A DNA stretch of 64,000 nucleotides from Hippopus hippopus (taxonomy: Eukaryota; Mollusca; Bivalvia; Cardiida; Cardiidae): NCBI GenBank assembly GCA_946811185.2, contig OX328113.1, forward strand, positions 24,279,521 through 24,343,520. The letters are read 5' to 3'. Each line of letters opens with the position of its first letter. Positions within the stretch are counted from its first letter, which is position 1. Shown piece after piece: positions 35,301 through 45,819 of the stretch. The notes under the pieces were generated by a model. It was not told where the DNA came from. It searched no databases and saw nothing but the letters and a program-made list of their open reading frames with translations. Position numbers and translations under genes: made by a program.

Positions 35301-36645
35301 GTGGCTCAAATGGTGTGATTTTCCCAAAATAGGGTAGAAAAGATTGTAGGAAAAGGAGAAAATGCTGGTTAGCAGCATTTTCTCCTTTTCCAACAGTGTT
35401 TTCAAGAGACTTCTTCCTCAGGGTTGTTAAAACTCGGGATTGTGTGGTAAAAGGTTAACTCTTTTCCAAATAATCACAAGTTGTCAAGACCCTGAAGAAA
35501 AAAAACTTTTGAAAATGTAGTGGGAAAAAGAGAAAATGCTGGTAATGAGCATTTCTTCTTTTCCCACAATGTTTTATACCCTTCCAAAAGCAAATTACAA
35601 TTTTTGAGTCACATTTATTTTGTCATCTGCAAATGCTTTTAATTTGGATAAGACTACAATTCTATAGTTTGGTACAGTATTAACTCCTTGGGCAATGAAC
35701 AAGCCTAACAGAAATTTTCAATCTAGAAGTAATACCCAAATAATTGCAGTTTAAAAGTTGTGCTTGTCAAGAATGTGACAAGTGTACAAATTAATTGTTA
35801 ATGCTGTTTTCAACATTATTTGGTTATATCTTGTCGGCCAGTGCACCTATCGATCATTTCTTGGAGTTTCTGTTACCAGTACATTCCACAATACCCCTCC
35901 CAAGCCACTGGCTGCTTTCCAACAAAACCATCATCGAAACAATGATAGGCGGACAATTGTGTAGAGAGAGAGGAGTGAATCCAACTGACTATCAGCAAAC
36001 CACAGAAAGATAGTAGCCAAGCTTGGGATTCACACCAGCAATCCCTGGTTCTCAAGTCCTATGTGCTACAGCTCCACCAGGACTGCCCCACCAGGGCTAA
36101 GCATAAAGTGAACAGTGAGAATCAAAGATCAGATGGCACATTTAGTGCAGCTTAGTCTTGATCTACACTGGCAGAAAAGACCATTGGAATTCCAAAAAGA
36201 GTTTTGAAGGGTTAAACTCCTTCAAACAGAGTGAAGTGCAAACACTGACTACAATACAATTTGTTGGCATATCATGGTGGGTACTCAATTCTTTCTTTCT
36301 TCCCCCCCCCCCCCCCCTTGTGTCAATATGACATGATGACATCGACAGAACTCTGTCGATCTGTATCAGTTTGGATTATACTGAGTTACCTGGATTAAGC
36401 CAATCGAATATGGGCCTGTAATCGTAGGAAAATATCCAGTCGCAGCCATCGTAAACTTTTCCCAAACTGTCTCGATCATAGGCGAAATTATTGAAACAAG
36501 CTTTCCAGAGTCCGAGCTGTCTGAATCTAGAATTCGCTTCCTTGTAGCTCTCGAGCCAGTTGGCCGTTGAGAAAGAGATGATGGTAAATATAAATGCCCC
36601 GACCGAAAGCGCTAGCCCGCAGATTGTTAGAATATTCTTTCCCAT
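32387..36645 (-). CDS. Claudin/PMP22-superfamily four-pass membrane protein, paralogue A (PPxY tail)
   Basis: Three exons on the minus strand, 36645-36390, 34011-33859 and 32637-32387, encode 219 residues; both introns are phase 1. TM1 lies near residues 7-29. The first extracellular loop has the claudin-family pattern W-GLW-C-C (ANW at about 30, LGLWKACFNN, then YDGCDW). TM2 and TM3 come from exons 2 and 3, and TM4 is FGMAVVAGFFSIFSGMCLLV. The cytoplasmic tail is basic and then proline-rich, with two PPxY motifs (PPPY and, at the C-terminus, PPDY), which in known proteins bind WW domains such as those of NEDD4-type ubiquitin ligases. Start chosen at the first ATG before TM1. Related in sequence and exon structure to the divergent gene at 37354. 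Role in septate junctions or as a channel accessory subunit is possible but not shown by the sequence; I cannot name a specific orthologue. Confidence 0.86.
33298..33493 (+). mobile_element. TTAA-hairpin MITE, hairpin eroded
   Basis: AACAACCCTGAGGAAGAAGC at left, AGAATTAA at right. Confidence 0.75.
33513..33722 (-). mobile_element. TTAA-hairpin MITE
   Basis: Good hairpin; 20 bp from the copy ending at 33493. Lies 137 bp from exon 2 of claudin-like gene A. Confidence 0.85.
34093..34245 (+). mobile_element. TTAA-hairpin MITE, right end lost
   Basis: CCTTAACCAAACAATTC start; AACAATGTGACATTGTTTTC end of hairpin duplicated locally. Lies 82 bp upstream of exon 2 of claudin-like gene A. Confidence 0.7.
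34335..34615 (+). mobile_element. tRNA-derived SINE
   Basis: Head CCTCAGTGGGTAGGGTATCC (A-box-like) and GTGGTTGTGGGTTCACTAAC (B-box-like), body GTGCACTGACCACTATGATA, end GCGTTAAACTCCAACACA. Confidence 0.7.
34853..35058 (+). mobile_element. TTAA-hairpin MITE, centre deleted
   Basis: GGAAAAGGAGAAATTGTTCTTTTCC: about 20 bp of hairpin missing. Confidence 0.8.
35228..35458 (-). mobile_element. TTAA-hairpin MITE
   Basis: Left TTAA mutated to TCAA; centre GCTGGTTAGCAGC. Confidence 0.88.
35455..35683 (+). mobile_element. TTAA-hairpin MITE fused in opposite orientation
   Basis: Shares TTAA 35455-35458 with the previous, oppositely oriented copy. Confidence 0.88.
35790..36100 (-). mobile_element. 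SINE, minus orientation
   Basis: On the plus strand reads CGGCCAGTGCACCTATCGAT, ACTGGCTGCTTTCC, then the reversed head GGATTCACACCAGCAATCCC and GTGCTACAGCTCCACCAGG. Confidence 0.7.
36302..36319. repeat. C homopolymer
   Basis: Run of about 17 C, 71 bp downstream of the first-exon donor of claudin-like gene A. Confidence 0.9.
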
Positions 36646-37353
36646 TTTGTCGGTTCCTAGTCCAACTTCAAAACAGGAAATGTCGATCTTGAATTCTCAT
36701 ACCTGGGCGGGTTTACCTGTAATTTACCTGGTTCTGAAAGAATAGTTTTCCCGAAGACATTAGCAAAGACATTCTTTTTTAAAAACTTTCGGTAAAATCT
36801 TTTATATCTAGCTCATTCAAGATAACGAAAGAAGACAAAGAACGCTGAAAAATCTTTTTGAAATGCATTCAAATCATTTTAGTTTTGTATTTGACTTAAG
36901 CACCCTCACCTATTTACCTGAGATGACCTAATTACCTAACGATTAAGTTTCAGGTGTACATAATGTAGGGGCTAATAAATCTTCATGACAGTAGATTTTT
37001 TAAGAGAAATTTGAAAATAACACCTTGAAAATTTATTTGTTAAAAAAATCAATTATAGCCAAAGAAACAATCTTCAGATTTTGTTTATTTTGACGGGAAG
37101 TTAGTCATACCAAAAGCATGTCATCACTTATATCTTGTACAAAAAGAAAATAAATCTAAAATTGCTGTTTATACAAAAGAATATCCCATAACTTGCTGAA
37201 GCCCAGAAAAAATGCAGTTTGAGAGTCTCACAACTTTATTTCGTTGATATCAGTTGAAAATTTTCAATTTCAAAATAATTTACCTGTATGCCTACCTGTG
37301 TCACCTGTAAATATTTCGGAAGGTAGAACCCGTCAAGTGACTCAAAATTCAAA
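36646..37353. promoter_or_regulatory. Bidirectional promoter region of the two claudin-like genes
   Basis: Only 708 bp separate the two divergent start codons. No transposon is recognisable in it, and the transposon-free zone extends on both sides (35684-37950 apart from a SINE). Both genes probably share regulatory input; no individual factor site is assigned. Confidence 0.6.
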
Positions 37354-40300
37354 ATGGCGGACAAGAAGGAAAAGCAGATCTATGGCCAGAGAACAGATAA
37401 CAAGATTAGCCCTGGGATGCGGCTTTTTTGGGCTGGTTTTTTGGCTGCTGGAGGGGCCTTTTTGTTCGAGTTTATCGGTTTCTGTAGCCCCTATTGGTAC
37501 CAATCGTGGCGAAGGGTCCACAGTCCTTTGGCGAACGTTGGGCTGTGGCACATTTGTCTTTCCGGGTATATAAAACCTGAAGACCCAACTTTACAGAGCT
37601 ATGTCGGCTGCTGGTGGATTCACTCTTCCTTCTTCAAAGATGTGCAGGGTTTTATCATGCCACGTATGTCACATTCTTTACATATTTCTTAACTAAATAA
37701 TAAAAAAAAATCAAACATGTCATAGGTAAAAGTGTTTTCAGACGAAAAAATTAGAATATGAAGAACAAGATCAATCTGCACATTGTGTTATGTCTGATCT
37801 TAATAAATACTGTATAGAAAAGTTATTGTGGTTAGAACTGCAGAGTGGACACTTCATTCTCTTGAACTAAATCAAAGACCTGAAGGTCCTGAAATGTTAA
37901 GTTGGTTAAGATAAATAGCATGGTATGACCCATTATCATTTTTCATAGAGTTAACTCTTCACCAAACAACAAGAAAGTAAAATCAAAGCATTTTCAGACA
38001 ACAAACATGCCTGACATAATGGGATTTGTCATTGATAGGGTAGAAAACATGGTGGAAAAGAAGAAAATACTGGTAACCAGCATTTTCTTCTTTTCCCAAC
38101 ATGTTGTCAAAGGACTTCTTCCTCTGGGTCTTTAAAGGATTGTTTGGTACAGGATAAACAAGACAAATTTTTGATACATAGCATCATAGAAGCTGCAATC
38201 TTTTGGTGCACAATTTCAGAAATATTGACCTCTCGTGAGAAATTGTGATTACATCTTTTATATCACAAAAAAAAAAAATTATTTTTTAATTCTTTAAGGA
38301 TCTGGATCTAATCAACCACAGCATAATAACTATTACTATACATATTTTGTTTAATAAACAGTAGTTTGAACCATTTTCTGCATAGGCCTTGTACAAACCT
38401 ATAAAACTTTAATGAATTTCAAGAGCCGTTCTAAACTTTTGACCTGCAGCGATGTAAAAAGTTGTATATGCACAGGAATGGGTTCGGTAATAACTTAAAC
38501 TATTCAACTTCACAATGAAATTAAAATACTGAGTAAGGAAAAACAAACAAGATTTTTTTATGTTTACGATACCTTACAAAATATTAAAAAATATTACACA
38601 GGCTATGTGCTGTCTCATCTTGATCTATTTCTGTCGTTTTCGAGCAGCTTCAACCCATAGAGCACTAAGCACCACCATGGTAATTTCTGTAGACAATGTA
38701 CATCACAATCCATACATTTTTTCCCGGGTTTTTAGATCAGGACCGTACTGCACCTTACGTACAGGCTGATCATAACATCTTTGGCACACAATACATTAAA
38801 TGCTAAATTTTACCAAGCTCATATGGTAGATCTTCCATGTTACAAAAATCCATTCGGCTAAAGTATCGACGAAGGGAAGAAAAAGGGTTATCTTTTCATA
38901 AGTATTCTATAAATAGCTGACGTGGACGGTTCTTTATTGTACGATTAACTGTGTAGGGAGGTATCCGGTCTGTACCTTGATCAAAGCTTAACCACCTTAT
39001 TATCTTTACAGATTAAATTGGACGAAAAACTTGCACATAAAACTGCTTCTGATTATCGTATTCTGAGATGCTCTCTTTCTCAAAATTATCATTATTTTGT
39101 TCCGTAAAAAAGTAGACAAAGGCGAAAACCGTCGAGAGGTGGGAAGGCCTGCGATAAACGGAAAGCATAACAACTTAATTTGGGAACAAAGAGGGAATCC
39201 TAGAAGTTGGAAAACTTCGGGGGACTAGCCAGTTAAAGGAAGTTCATTTGTCTGTATTTTTGTTATTTTTTGGGATTGAACTTAGATTGCAAAAAAAACA
39301 GACTTGATTTTCATGTAGGTCTGTTTAAATATTTAAGGAGTCATGTGGAGTAATTCTGAAACACTAACATGACATTATCAGAAATTTTCCAAAAATAATA
39401 ACCAATCGAATAATTACTGATCATCTATATGGTAAACAGTTTAGGTACATTCCTACTGGAAGCCGCTTTCAAGCGGCTTCCAATAATGTCTAATCTGAGC
39501 AGTATTTCATTAGATCTTTATTCAACAGTTTGCCAAGGCTAGTGTTCTGGGACACTGTCTTTCTGGATTGGAAAAATGTCCCACTATAATGGATACACAC
39601 AAGTGGAACTTTATATCTAACTTATTTGAGAATTACTAGTTGTGAGTGCAATTATTTCACTGAATTAAAGATACTTCTTTTTCTCAGTAAGTTTATGGGA
39701 CAGTTGTCAGTCTCTGACAATTCCTTGGCAGAAGACTCAATCTTTATTTGAGCCATGCTTTGTGAAAAGGGGGACTAATGTATCTGCAAAAATTATCAAC
39801 CCATGACAGCCTGCACAGTCTGTGCAGATTGACATGGATTGACACTTTGCTATTCGTAAATTTTCAGCATGTCTCAGTTATTAGACAAAATAGATTTAAT
39901 TTGATCCATAATTTTGTGATGTCTTGCTTTGTATACTGGATCACAGAGTTTCATTAAACCCCCTTTTGCCAGAGCATGGCTCATATTTATTTGCTTTATT
40001 TCACATATTGAATCACTTATCAAAACAAGGCTTTGTTATTTAACCCTTTACCACACAATCCGAGTTTTAGCGACCCTTAAAGAGACAGCGTTTGAAAACA
40101 TTGTGGTAAAAGGAGAAAATGCTGTAACCAGCATTTTCTCCTTTTCCCACAATGTTTCTGCCTTATCAAATACAGAAATCACCATTTATGCAGCATCTGA
40201 TTTGTTGTCTGCAAAAAGTTTTCCATCTGCTCCTGTCCAAAATTTTGTCGTTTGGAAGAGAGTTAACAGAAAAATTTATCATTTCTATTTCACAGCATGG

Positions 40301-42139
40301 TTTCGAGCTTGTCAAGCTCTGGTGATCTTCACCTTGCTCTGTAATCTGGGTTCCCTGTTCCTGTTTGTTACTTACGTTGTCCAGAAGTGGAGAGACCGAA
40401 TTTATTGCGAAAGAGAAAAGTATGTCCGGATGCACATACTCAATGCTGTACTGAACTTTGCTGCAGGTATGTTACCCTAAGCCTGACATCTAAGCCTTTG
40501 TCAAAAATTGCATGTTTTGATATCCCTGAAGAGAAACGCTTTTGAAAACATTGTAGGTAAAGGAGAAAATGCTGGTAAACACCATTTTCTCTTTTTCCCA
40601 CATTGATTCCTAACCTTCTACAGACAAATTCCATCTTTAGAGACACACTGGAGTTGTCATCTGCTAATGCTTTAAGTTTGGACTAAACTAAATATTTATT
40701 GTTTGGTAAAGAGTTAAACAAATTAAGTGCTAAACGCAATTTCATCAATGTTTTGGACAATCAAATGCAAACTTCACAGAATATGCAGTCTGATCTTGGC
40801 CTTACATTGTCTTATTCTGTCAGATCAAGATATATCTATAATTTTAATTTTTACTGACATAAACAGTTCATATTGCAATGCATGATGTGATTTCTGGCTG
40901 ATAATTATGCTCCCTTACCAAGAAATTTAACATTTGACCAGATGCCAATAATTTATTCTTGTCTACATTGAAAGCACTTCCAGACAACATGTTACATGTA
41001 AATAAGGTTCAAGATATGAATTTGTCTGGTCTAGAAAACATTGTGAGAAAATGAGAAATGCTGGTTACCAGCATTTTCTCCTTTTCCCACAATCTTGTCA
41101 AAACTTTCTTCAGGGTCATTAAAACACATGATTGTATGGTAAAGGGTTAACAGATGACAGAACTTTAGACTTTCCAGAATTAAAAACATTTGCAGAGGAC
41201 AAATCAGATGTTGCTCAAATGATGGGATTTGGCTTAACCCTTTACCACACAATGACGCCTTTTAACACTCCTGAAGAAGAGGCCTTTTGAAAACATTGTG
41301 GGAAAAGGAGAAAATGCTGGTAACCAGCATTTTCTCCTTTTCCCACAAAGTTTTCTACCCTATCAAAGAAAAGTTGTGTCATTTGAGCCACTATGAAATT
41401 GTCTTCTGCAAATGCTTTCAATTTGGATAGGTCTTAAATTTTGCCGTGTGGTAAAGGGTTAAACGGTAAAATGTATTGTGAGAAAAGGAGTAAATGCTCT
41501 CAAAGTTTTGATTATTGCATGGTCAATTGATTGATTGATTGAATTGGAGTTTTACACTGTTGTAACAGTTTAAGTCACATCGCGGCGGTCAGTGCATCTA
41601 CGCATGTACTTTCTGGCTTTCTCACACCAGTGCTGACACGGCTTTCTTTCCGAAAGTCACTGACTACTTTATCACATGCATCAGAGGTGAGAGGCGAAAA
41701 ATTGCTTGGAAGAAAGTTTGCCTCAACCGAGTATTGAACTCAAAACCAGGTCACAGGTCTGACACGCTAAATACTGACCTACCTGGGTTGACTTTGCATG
41801 GTCAAATAATACTTTTCAATTTATTTTTCAGCTTTCTTTGTTTTCATTGTTTCGTTGGTGTTTGCTGAAATGGCAAGACAAGACAACTACTTTCCTCGTC
41901 CATGGATGAATTATCTTTCCTGGTCGTACGGCTGCAATGTTGTTTCTGGATTCTTTTCGTCTTTTGTCGGAATCTGCATGTTCATCATGGCCATGATCAT
42001 AAAAGAAAGACTATTTGTTTCGACGGATGAATCGGTGAAAGATTTCCATGATGGAGGCAACAAACAGGGAAGTGCTGAAATTATCACAGTACATGGGCTG
42101 AGTGAGGCTCATAGAGAGAAGGAGGAATCTGCTGTGTAA
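37354..42139 (+). CDS. Claudin/PMP22-superfamily four-pass membrane protein, paralogue B (PDZ-ligand tail)
   Basis: Three exons, 37354-37663, 40296-40466 and 41832-42139, encode 262 residues with two phase-1 introns at the same places as in the divergent gene ending at 32387. The start ATG has a strong context (AAAATGGCGG). A basic cytoplasmic N-terminus of about 22 residues precedes TM1 (FWAGFLAAGGAFLFEFIGF). The extracellular loop has SPYWYQSW, NVGLWHICLSG and a second cysteine in YVGCWW. TM2 (ALVIFTLLCNLGSLFLFVTYVV), TM3 (AVLNFAAAFFVFIVSLVFAE) and TM4 (CNVVSGFFSSFVGICMFIMA) follow. The tail is acidic/polar and ends in ESAV-stop, a class I PDZ-binding form (S-x-V). Exon 2 sits between two transposon copies only 29 and 22 bp away. 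Candidate poly(A) signals AATAAA are at 42813 and 43510. Specific orthologue not recognised. Confidence 0.87.
37951..38157 (-). mobile_element. TTAA-hairpin MITE
   Basis: GAAG and CTTC changed in both arms; right TTAA is ATAA. Confidence 0.85.
39749..39983. repeat. GAGCC foldback repeat
   Basis: TGAGCCATGCTTTGTGAAAA at left; CCCCTTTTGCCAGAGCATGG at right; uninterrupted TTAA at its right arm (ATTAAACCCCC). Lies 57 bp before a hairpin MITE. Confidence 0.8.
40040..40266 (+). mobile_element. TTAA-hairpin MITE
   Basis: Full length; ends 29 bp before exon 2 of claudin-like gene B, so it lies at the polypyrimidine/branch region. Confidence 0.9.
40489..40716 (+). mobile_element. TTAA-hairpin MITE
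   Basis: Starts 22 bp after exon 2 of claudin-like gene B; right TTAA intact. Confidence 0.85.
40908..41150 (-). mobile_element. TTAA-hairpin MITE
   Basis: TGGTAAAGGGTTAA right end; hairpin slightly shortened (GAGAAATGCTGG). Confidence 0.85.
41151..41233 (-). mobile_element. TTAA-hairpin MITE, end fragment between two copies
   Basis: GACAGAACTTTAGACTTTCC to GATGGGATTTGGC, stops at the next copy's TTAA. Confidence 0.75.
41234..41462 (+). mobile_element. TTAA-hairpin MITE, CAAAG subfamily
   Basis: Full length, perfect centre; shares diagnostic differences (CCCACAAAGTTTTC, GATAGGTCTTAAATTTTGCC) with 51923-52151. Confidence 0.92.
41520..41800 (-). mobile_element. SINE, minus orientation
   Basis: Tail complement TTGATTGATTGATTGAATTG first, then GGCGGTCAGTGCATCTACGC and the head complement ATTGAACTCAAAACCAGG. 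Ends about 32 bp before the last exon of claudin-like gene B. Confidence 0.7.
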
Positions 42140-42253
42140 TTTGCAATCTGCCTAACTATGACTATTGTGTAAATAAGATATCTGCCTAACTATTAGACAC
42201 AACATCCAGTGTTAATCTTAATTGCCTAACAAAGAGAGAAAAGATCTTTTGTA

Positions 42254-42534
42254 TGAGCCATGCTCTGGCAAAAGGGAGTTTAATGCATTTTCATGATGCA
42301 TTTTACCAAGTAAAGTAACAAATTGCTTTGGATCCTTAAAATCTATTATGTACAGGTATAAAACTTGACTGATTCATGAGGTAGAGCCGTCCATGGACAT
42401 GCAGGAAATTTACAAGAAGCATATGGTTTTGACCTATGTCAGCCTGTGCAGAATGCGCAGGGCGGCAGACTGACAGGGATCGATACTTTTTGCAGGTGCA
42501 TTAAACTTAAGCTCCCTTTTCAGAGCATAGCTCA
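42254..42534. repeat. GAGCC foldback repeat
   Basis: TGAGCCATGCTCTGGCAAAA to CCCTTTTCAGAGCATAGCTCA, in the 3' flank of claudin-like gene B. Confidence 0.8.
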
Positions 42535-42944
42535 ATGATATTTTTGCCAGATAAGCTACCATAATGGCTGACTAAAAAAAAAAAATGAAATGTCTTGAAG
42601 CAAACATAAATTTCCTTTCATTGTACAGATAACATAATTATTTTATCTATGTATAATCAAATTTTCTATAGCATGTTCTTGCATTCATTTTCAAAACTTT
42701 TGATTAACATACATCTTCTAAAAGCAATTTTAGCTTCTTCACCAATGTAAATGTAAACACTTACAAAAGATGTTCATACTTTGGTTGCTGGTGCCCTTTC
42801 TATACATGAAGAAATAAATTTAAAAAAAAAAAGAAGAAAGAAAAGAGCCATACAAAAATTTTTAGACATGTACAGAATTTTTCATAATATACAACAAATG
42901 TACTATTATCCAGGTATATTTTACAATGGATGCACATGCATTTT

Positions 42945-43015
42945 ATACAGAGTATAGACAAAGATCAGCCTGCACACTTCTATTGTGTAGTTTGATCTTT
43001 GTCAACACTTACCAC
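42945..43015. repeat. GTAGATC palindrome repeat, core
   Basis: AGACAAAGATCAGCCTGCAC against GTGTAGTTTGATCTTTGTC. Confidence 0.6.
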
Positions 43016-43202
43016 TTTCCTCTTGTCATTTTTAACTGTAAAATTCCAGTTGGTTAACAGTTAATGTAACAAAAATCGGTGTGTGATAAGATACAGTGTA
43101 AATGTGGCAAGATAAGGGTTGAAATTCTGCAAAGACTTAAAAGTCATCATTCATCATTCACTGGCGGGGCTCATACTGCAACCAGTTATTGTAGCCATTT
43201 CC

Positions 43203-43434
43203 TGAAATCTCTACAACACAACCCCAAGTTTTAAAAAAACAATGATGGAGAAGGATTTTTGAAAACATTGTGGGAAAAGGAGAAAATGCTGGAAACCAGC
43301 ATTTTCTCCTTTTCCCACAATGTTTTCTCCCCTTTCAAAGACAAATGCAAGACTTTAAACCTTATTTAATTTGTTGGCTGCAAATCTTTTGAAATTGGAC
43401 TACTTTAAAATTTGGTTATTTCATAAAGATTTAA
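43203..43434 (+). mobile_element. TTAA-hairpin MITE
   Basis: Left TTAA lost, right GATTTAA; hairpin nearly perfect. Confidence 0.85.
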
Positions 43435-43694
43435 ATCTTTTGATCTTTTTGTAAATATGTTCTATTTTTGTACACTACTTTTTTGTATAAAACTGTATAT
43501 ATAACTCATAATAAAAGCCAATATTCCCCAATACATTGATTATTCTGTATTCTAATGAAGTCCATGTCCTACATGTATATAGGTAGGCCAGCAGGGGATA
43601 GATGATAGATGTTTTGTCATAGCCCTATTCTTAGTATCATTGTTTCCACATAAAATCTTTGATATTGTCCCTTACTCTGTCATTTCTGAAAATA

Positions 43695-44393
43695 CAGGGT
43701 GTCCGGAAAGTAAGGTAACACTTTCATACATTTATATTTTGGCTTTAAATATAAGATAAAGAGATAAGAAGATATATACATGTAAATAAAATGTGTAAGT
43801 TTTTTGTGTGATAATTTAATTCAATTTTCATTACATTTTGCGCTTTTATAAAGATTTCAATTCAAAGGTGCTTTTTTTGTCATTGGCGTCATTTTAATAA
43901 TTAATGACGTTTTCAACGTGACAGCCGATTTTGGCCTTTCCTTGCCGAGCACACACGATGAAATTGTCAACCATTTTAGCGCACATTCCATTATCAATTT
44001 TTTGCAGTATTTTGAAGTAAAAGGTCTACGATCCCAACTCAGACAGCACAGAAATGTTTTTAAACAACATTAAAAGTAAAATAAAAAAGATTGATATTGG
44101 AATGTGTCCTAAAGTGATTGACAATTTCATCGTGCGTGTCTGGAAAAGAAAGAAGATAAAAGGCCGTCAGATTGAAAACGTCATTAATTACTAAAATGAC
44201 GCCAATGACAAAAAAGGTACATCTGATTTGAAATCTGTATAAAAGTGCGTAATGTTATGAAAATTAAATGAAATTACCACACAAAAAACTTGCATATTTT
44301 ATTTACATATACGTTTATTTTTATCTCTTTATTTGATTTTTAAAGCCATGTTATAAATGAACAAAACTGTTATCTTACTTTCCGGACACCCTG
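43695..44393. mobile_element. Foldback mariner/Tc1-like element
   Basis: Terminal inverted repeats CAGGGTGTCCGGAAAGTAAG, flanked by TA on both sides. The inverted similarity continues inward about 300 bp per arm. Both arms encode the same transposase C-terminal remnant in opposite directions (VIDNFIV... and a segment ending IENVINY or VENVINY followed by a stop), so the element is a head-to-head duplication of one transposon end. No full transposase. Confidence 0.8.
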
Positions 44394-44844
44394 TATATTT
44401 ACTTCTATCAAGGCAAGTTGTGAACTACTTGTATCATAAAATGGAATCCCAAACTAGAAGGGGGGCTAGCCCTCAAAACATTTTTGCCATATTTATGCCC
44501 CTTTTTTGACACAAAATTTTCCTTTAAAAAAAGCAACTCCAGCCAAGTGTTAGTAATGGCATGCAGGCTATGCTTTTGTTTACTATATAAACCTATGCTG
44601 CTTATTAACACATGAGTGGACTGGGAATTTAAGTCTTGGGTTACTCAAAATCCTTTATGGGGTTGATGTAGGACTTTCTCATACAGGGTCGTTTGAGCCC
44701 CTTCAAATTATTAAAAGAAGGCAAACATTGATATTTTAGAAAAAGAGTCAGTCCAAAATCAAAGAAACGAGGTGTCAGAAAAGCCCTCGCTGATTACTTC
44801 ATTGCCAAAGGGCATTTTTCCTCTTCCCCAGCTGTTGCATGTTG

Positions 44845-45055
44845 TAGGAAACCATTTGGTTGGATGTGTTTTCACAACCTCAAGGAAGAAGTCTTGGAAA
44901 CATTGTAGAAAAAGAAGAATATGCTAGTAACAAGCATTTTCTCCCACAATGTTTTCTACCCTTTGCAAAACAAAGAAACATAATTATGAGACATATGTGA
45001 TGTGTGGTCTACAAATGCTTTCATTGTGGACAAGTACTGACTGTATGGTATTTCA
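44845..45055 (+). mobile_element. TTAA-hairpin MITE, diverged
   Basis: Body recognisable to ACTGTATGGTATTTC; immediately left of the solo LTR. Confidence 0.7.
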
Positions 45056-45063
45056 TGCCATAT

Positions 45064-45292
45064 TCTTACGAACAAAGTCCGTAACAAAGAAACAAATGAA
45101 TAAATGCATGGCAGAAATACAAACCGCATCTGGTGGGATTGGAACCCACGGCTGACAAGATCCTCATTTTTCGAGGTTTAAAAGACCAATACCATAACCA
45201 CTGAGCTAAAGAGATATCTCCCTAACGCAGCTGTTAGGTATTGTATTTAAATCGGGACGAAGCCATGCATGAAGGAGTGGTCTCTCGTAACA
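45064..45292 (-). mobile_element. Solo LTR related to the TRIM, with a different tRNA-like core
   Basis: Read on the minus strand it starts TGTTACGAGAGACCACTCC and ends CTTTGTTCGTAAGA, so both flanks match the LTRs at 58233 and 58579. The core shares AGCTCAGTGGTTATGGTATT but then diverges into a longer sequence with a perfect five-base-pair T-arm (GTGGG-TTCCAAT-CCCAC). No second LTR, PBS or purine tract follows, and no clean target duplication is seen. Confidence 0.85.
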
Positions 45293-45304
45293 CATGTCGT
45301 ATTG

Positions 45305-45600
45305 ATTGTATAGTATAATTATCATGCTGTTGCCAACATTATTTTGGTTATATCCGGGTGGCCAGTGCACCTATCCATGTTTTCCTGGAGTTTCTGTTAC
45401 TGGTACTTGCACTATGTTCTTCCCAAGCCACTGGCTGCTTTCCCTCATATTGATCATCAAAACAATGATCAGTGGTAAGAAAGGAATTAATACCATCATC
45501 AATCTTCAGAAAGAAATTAGCCAAGCTGGGGATTCAAACCAGCGACCCCGTTCTGAAGTCCTGAATGCTGTTTACTGCGCTTCCAGGGCTCAGCTTATGT
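45305..45600 (-). mobile_element. SINE, minus orientation
   Basis: TGGCCAGTGCACCTATCCAT, AAGCCACTGGCTGCTTTCCC and a head complement GATTCAAACCAGCGACCCCG. Directly follows the solo LTR. Confidence 0.7.
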
Positions 45601-45604
45601 ATTT

Positions 45605-45763
45605 TGGTAAAGAGCCTATTCTTTAATACATAGCAAAAATTTTTACTTGGCTAAATGGAAAGCAATTCGAAGAGGATAGATGAAATTTGACTCAAATGAT
45701 GGGATTTGTATTCTAAAGGGTAGAAAACATTGTGGGAAACAGAAACAATACTGGTTACCTGGA
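45605..45763 (-). mobile_element. TTAA-hairpin MITE, truncated at hairpin centre
   Basis: Ends at ATACTGGTTACCTGG, just before the tandem array. Confidence 0.65.
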
Positions 45764-45819
45764 CGTATTATGGGATCACCAATGGCGTACGGGCAGGCAT
45801 CAGGGCGGGCGTCCAGTCC

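Noticed and set aside
45120..45235. Possible tRNA gene on the minus strand
   Set aside because: Good T-arm but no matching acceptor stem; lies inside a solo LTR.
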